Below the pieces are notes generated by a model. It saw only the letters and a list, made by a program, of their open reading frames with translations. It was not told the origin of the DNA and searched no databases. The position numbers and the translations under genes are program-made. A stretch of 13,182 nt of DNA, taken from positions 1 to 13,182 of the forward strand of contig JAJYMR010000010.1 in the NCBI GenBank assembly GCA_021786815.1. The letters are read 5' to 3'. Below are positions 13,137 through 13,182 of this stretch, piece by piece. This DNA is from Deltaproteobacteria bacterium. GTDB taxonomy: Bacteria > Desulfobacterota > Binatia > Binatales > Binataceae. Numbering within the stretch: position 1 is the stretch's first letter; every line of letters starts with the position of its first letter.

Positions 13137-13182
13137 TGGCGGAGAGGGGGGGATTTGAACCCCCGAAACCCTTCCGAGTTTA
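13137..13182 (-). tRNA. tRNA-Ser, 3' part, cut by the window edge
   Basis: Reading the minus strand, the visible 46 bases give a variable arm (stem AAACTC/GGGTTT with loop GGAA), a T arm (GGGGG, TTCAAAT, CCCCC), the acceptor 3' strand CCTCTCC, discriminator G and an encoded CCA (complement of 13137-13139). The 6-bp variable arm makes it a class II tRNA. Discriminator G rather than A favours Ser over Leu; tRNA-Sec is less likely. The anticodon lies beyond the window, so the isoacceptor is unknown. The gene converges on the transglutaminase-like gene. Confidence 0.9.

Noticed and set aside
13137..13182. tRNA 3' end as an attachment site for an integrated element
   Set aside because: No second copy of the tRNA 3' sequence was noticed in the window, and there is no integrase gene.

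Overview
The window is a GC-rich chromosomal stretch from a free-living bacterium with a non-parasite gene set: a soluble cytochrome P450, a malic enzyme, an enoyl-CoA hydratase-type protein, a sulfotransferase, an HpnL-like membrane protein, a double hotdog protein and a 4-hydroxybutyryl-CoA-dehydratase-like flavoprotein. Together with the dense GC-rich coding style and an exported transglutaminase, this suggests an uncultured soil or aquatic deltaproteobacterium-like or Binatota-like organism. That placement is inference from gene content only; no phylogenetic marker is present. I see no transposase, phage gene or CRISPR array.

Layout. The left edge (1-52, minus) holds the first 17 codons of an unidentified gene. 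A 476-base gap with an imperfect direct repeat separates it from mscL (529-924, minus), which has a C-terminal Cys4 zinc ribbon. A P450 (1033-2463, minus) is transcribed divergently from an MBL-fold hydrolase (2654-3631, plus). The hydrolase converges on a malic enzyme (3716-5341, minus), which is divergent from a crotonase-family gene (5532-6323, plus). Next comes a minus-strand pair, sulfotransferase (7467-8753) followed 35 bases later by an HpnL-like membrane protein (6376-7431). It is preceded by a good sigma70-type promoter whose spacer carries a perfect palindrome. Rightward from the same gap run a double hotdog protein (9166-10026), an AbfD/HpaB-family protein (10529-11929) and a secreted transglutaminase-like protein (12035-13075). 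The 3' half of a tRNA-Ser gene (minus) closes the window.

How the genes may work together. The sulfotransferase and HpnL-like protein look like one transcription unit that could sulfate a lipid or isoprenoid-type acceptor and move it across the inner membrane. The hotdog and AbfD-like proteins both belong to families acting on acyl-CoA, acyl-carrier or aromatic substrates. Their 502-base separation contains a decayed piece of a dienelactone hydrolase/SnoaL-type fusion gene on the opposite strand, so this locus has lost or rearranged catabolic genes. P450, MBL hydrolase, crotonase and malic enzyme fit general oxidation of hydrophobic carbon with NAD(P)H supply, but nothing in the sequence ties them into one pathway.

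The most unusual signals are: loss of all four iron-sulfur ligands in the AbfD-like protein; the hidden DLH/SnoaL pseudogene; the sulfotransferase-HpnL pair with its operator-like palindrome; and a perfect inverted repeat that puts the malic-enzyme Shine-Dalgarno sequence in a hairpin loop next to the start codon.
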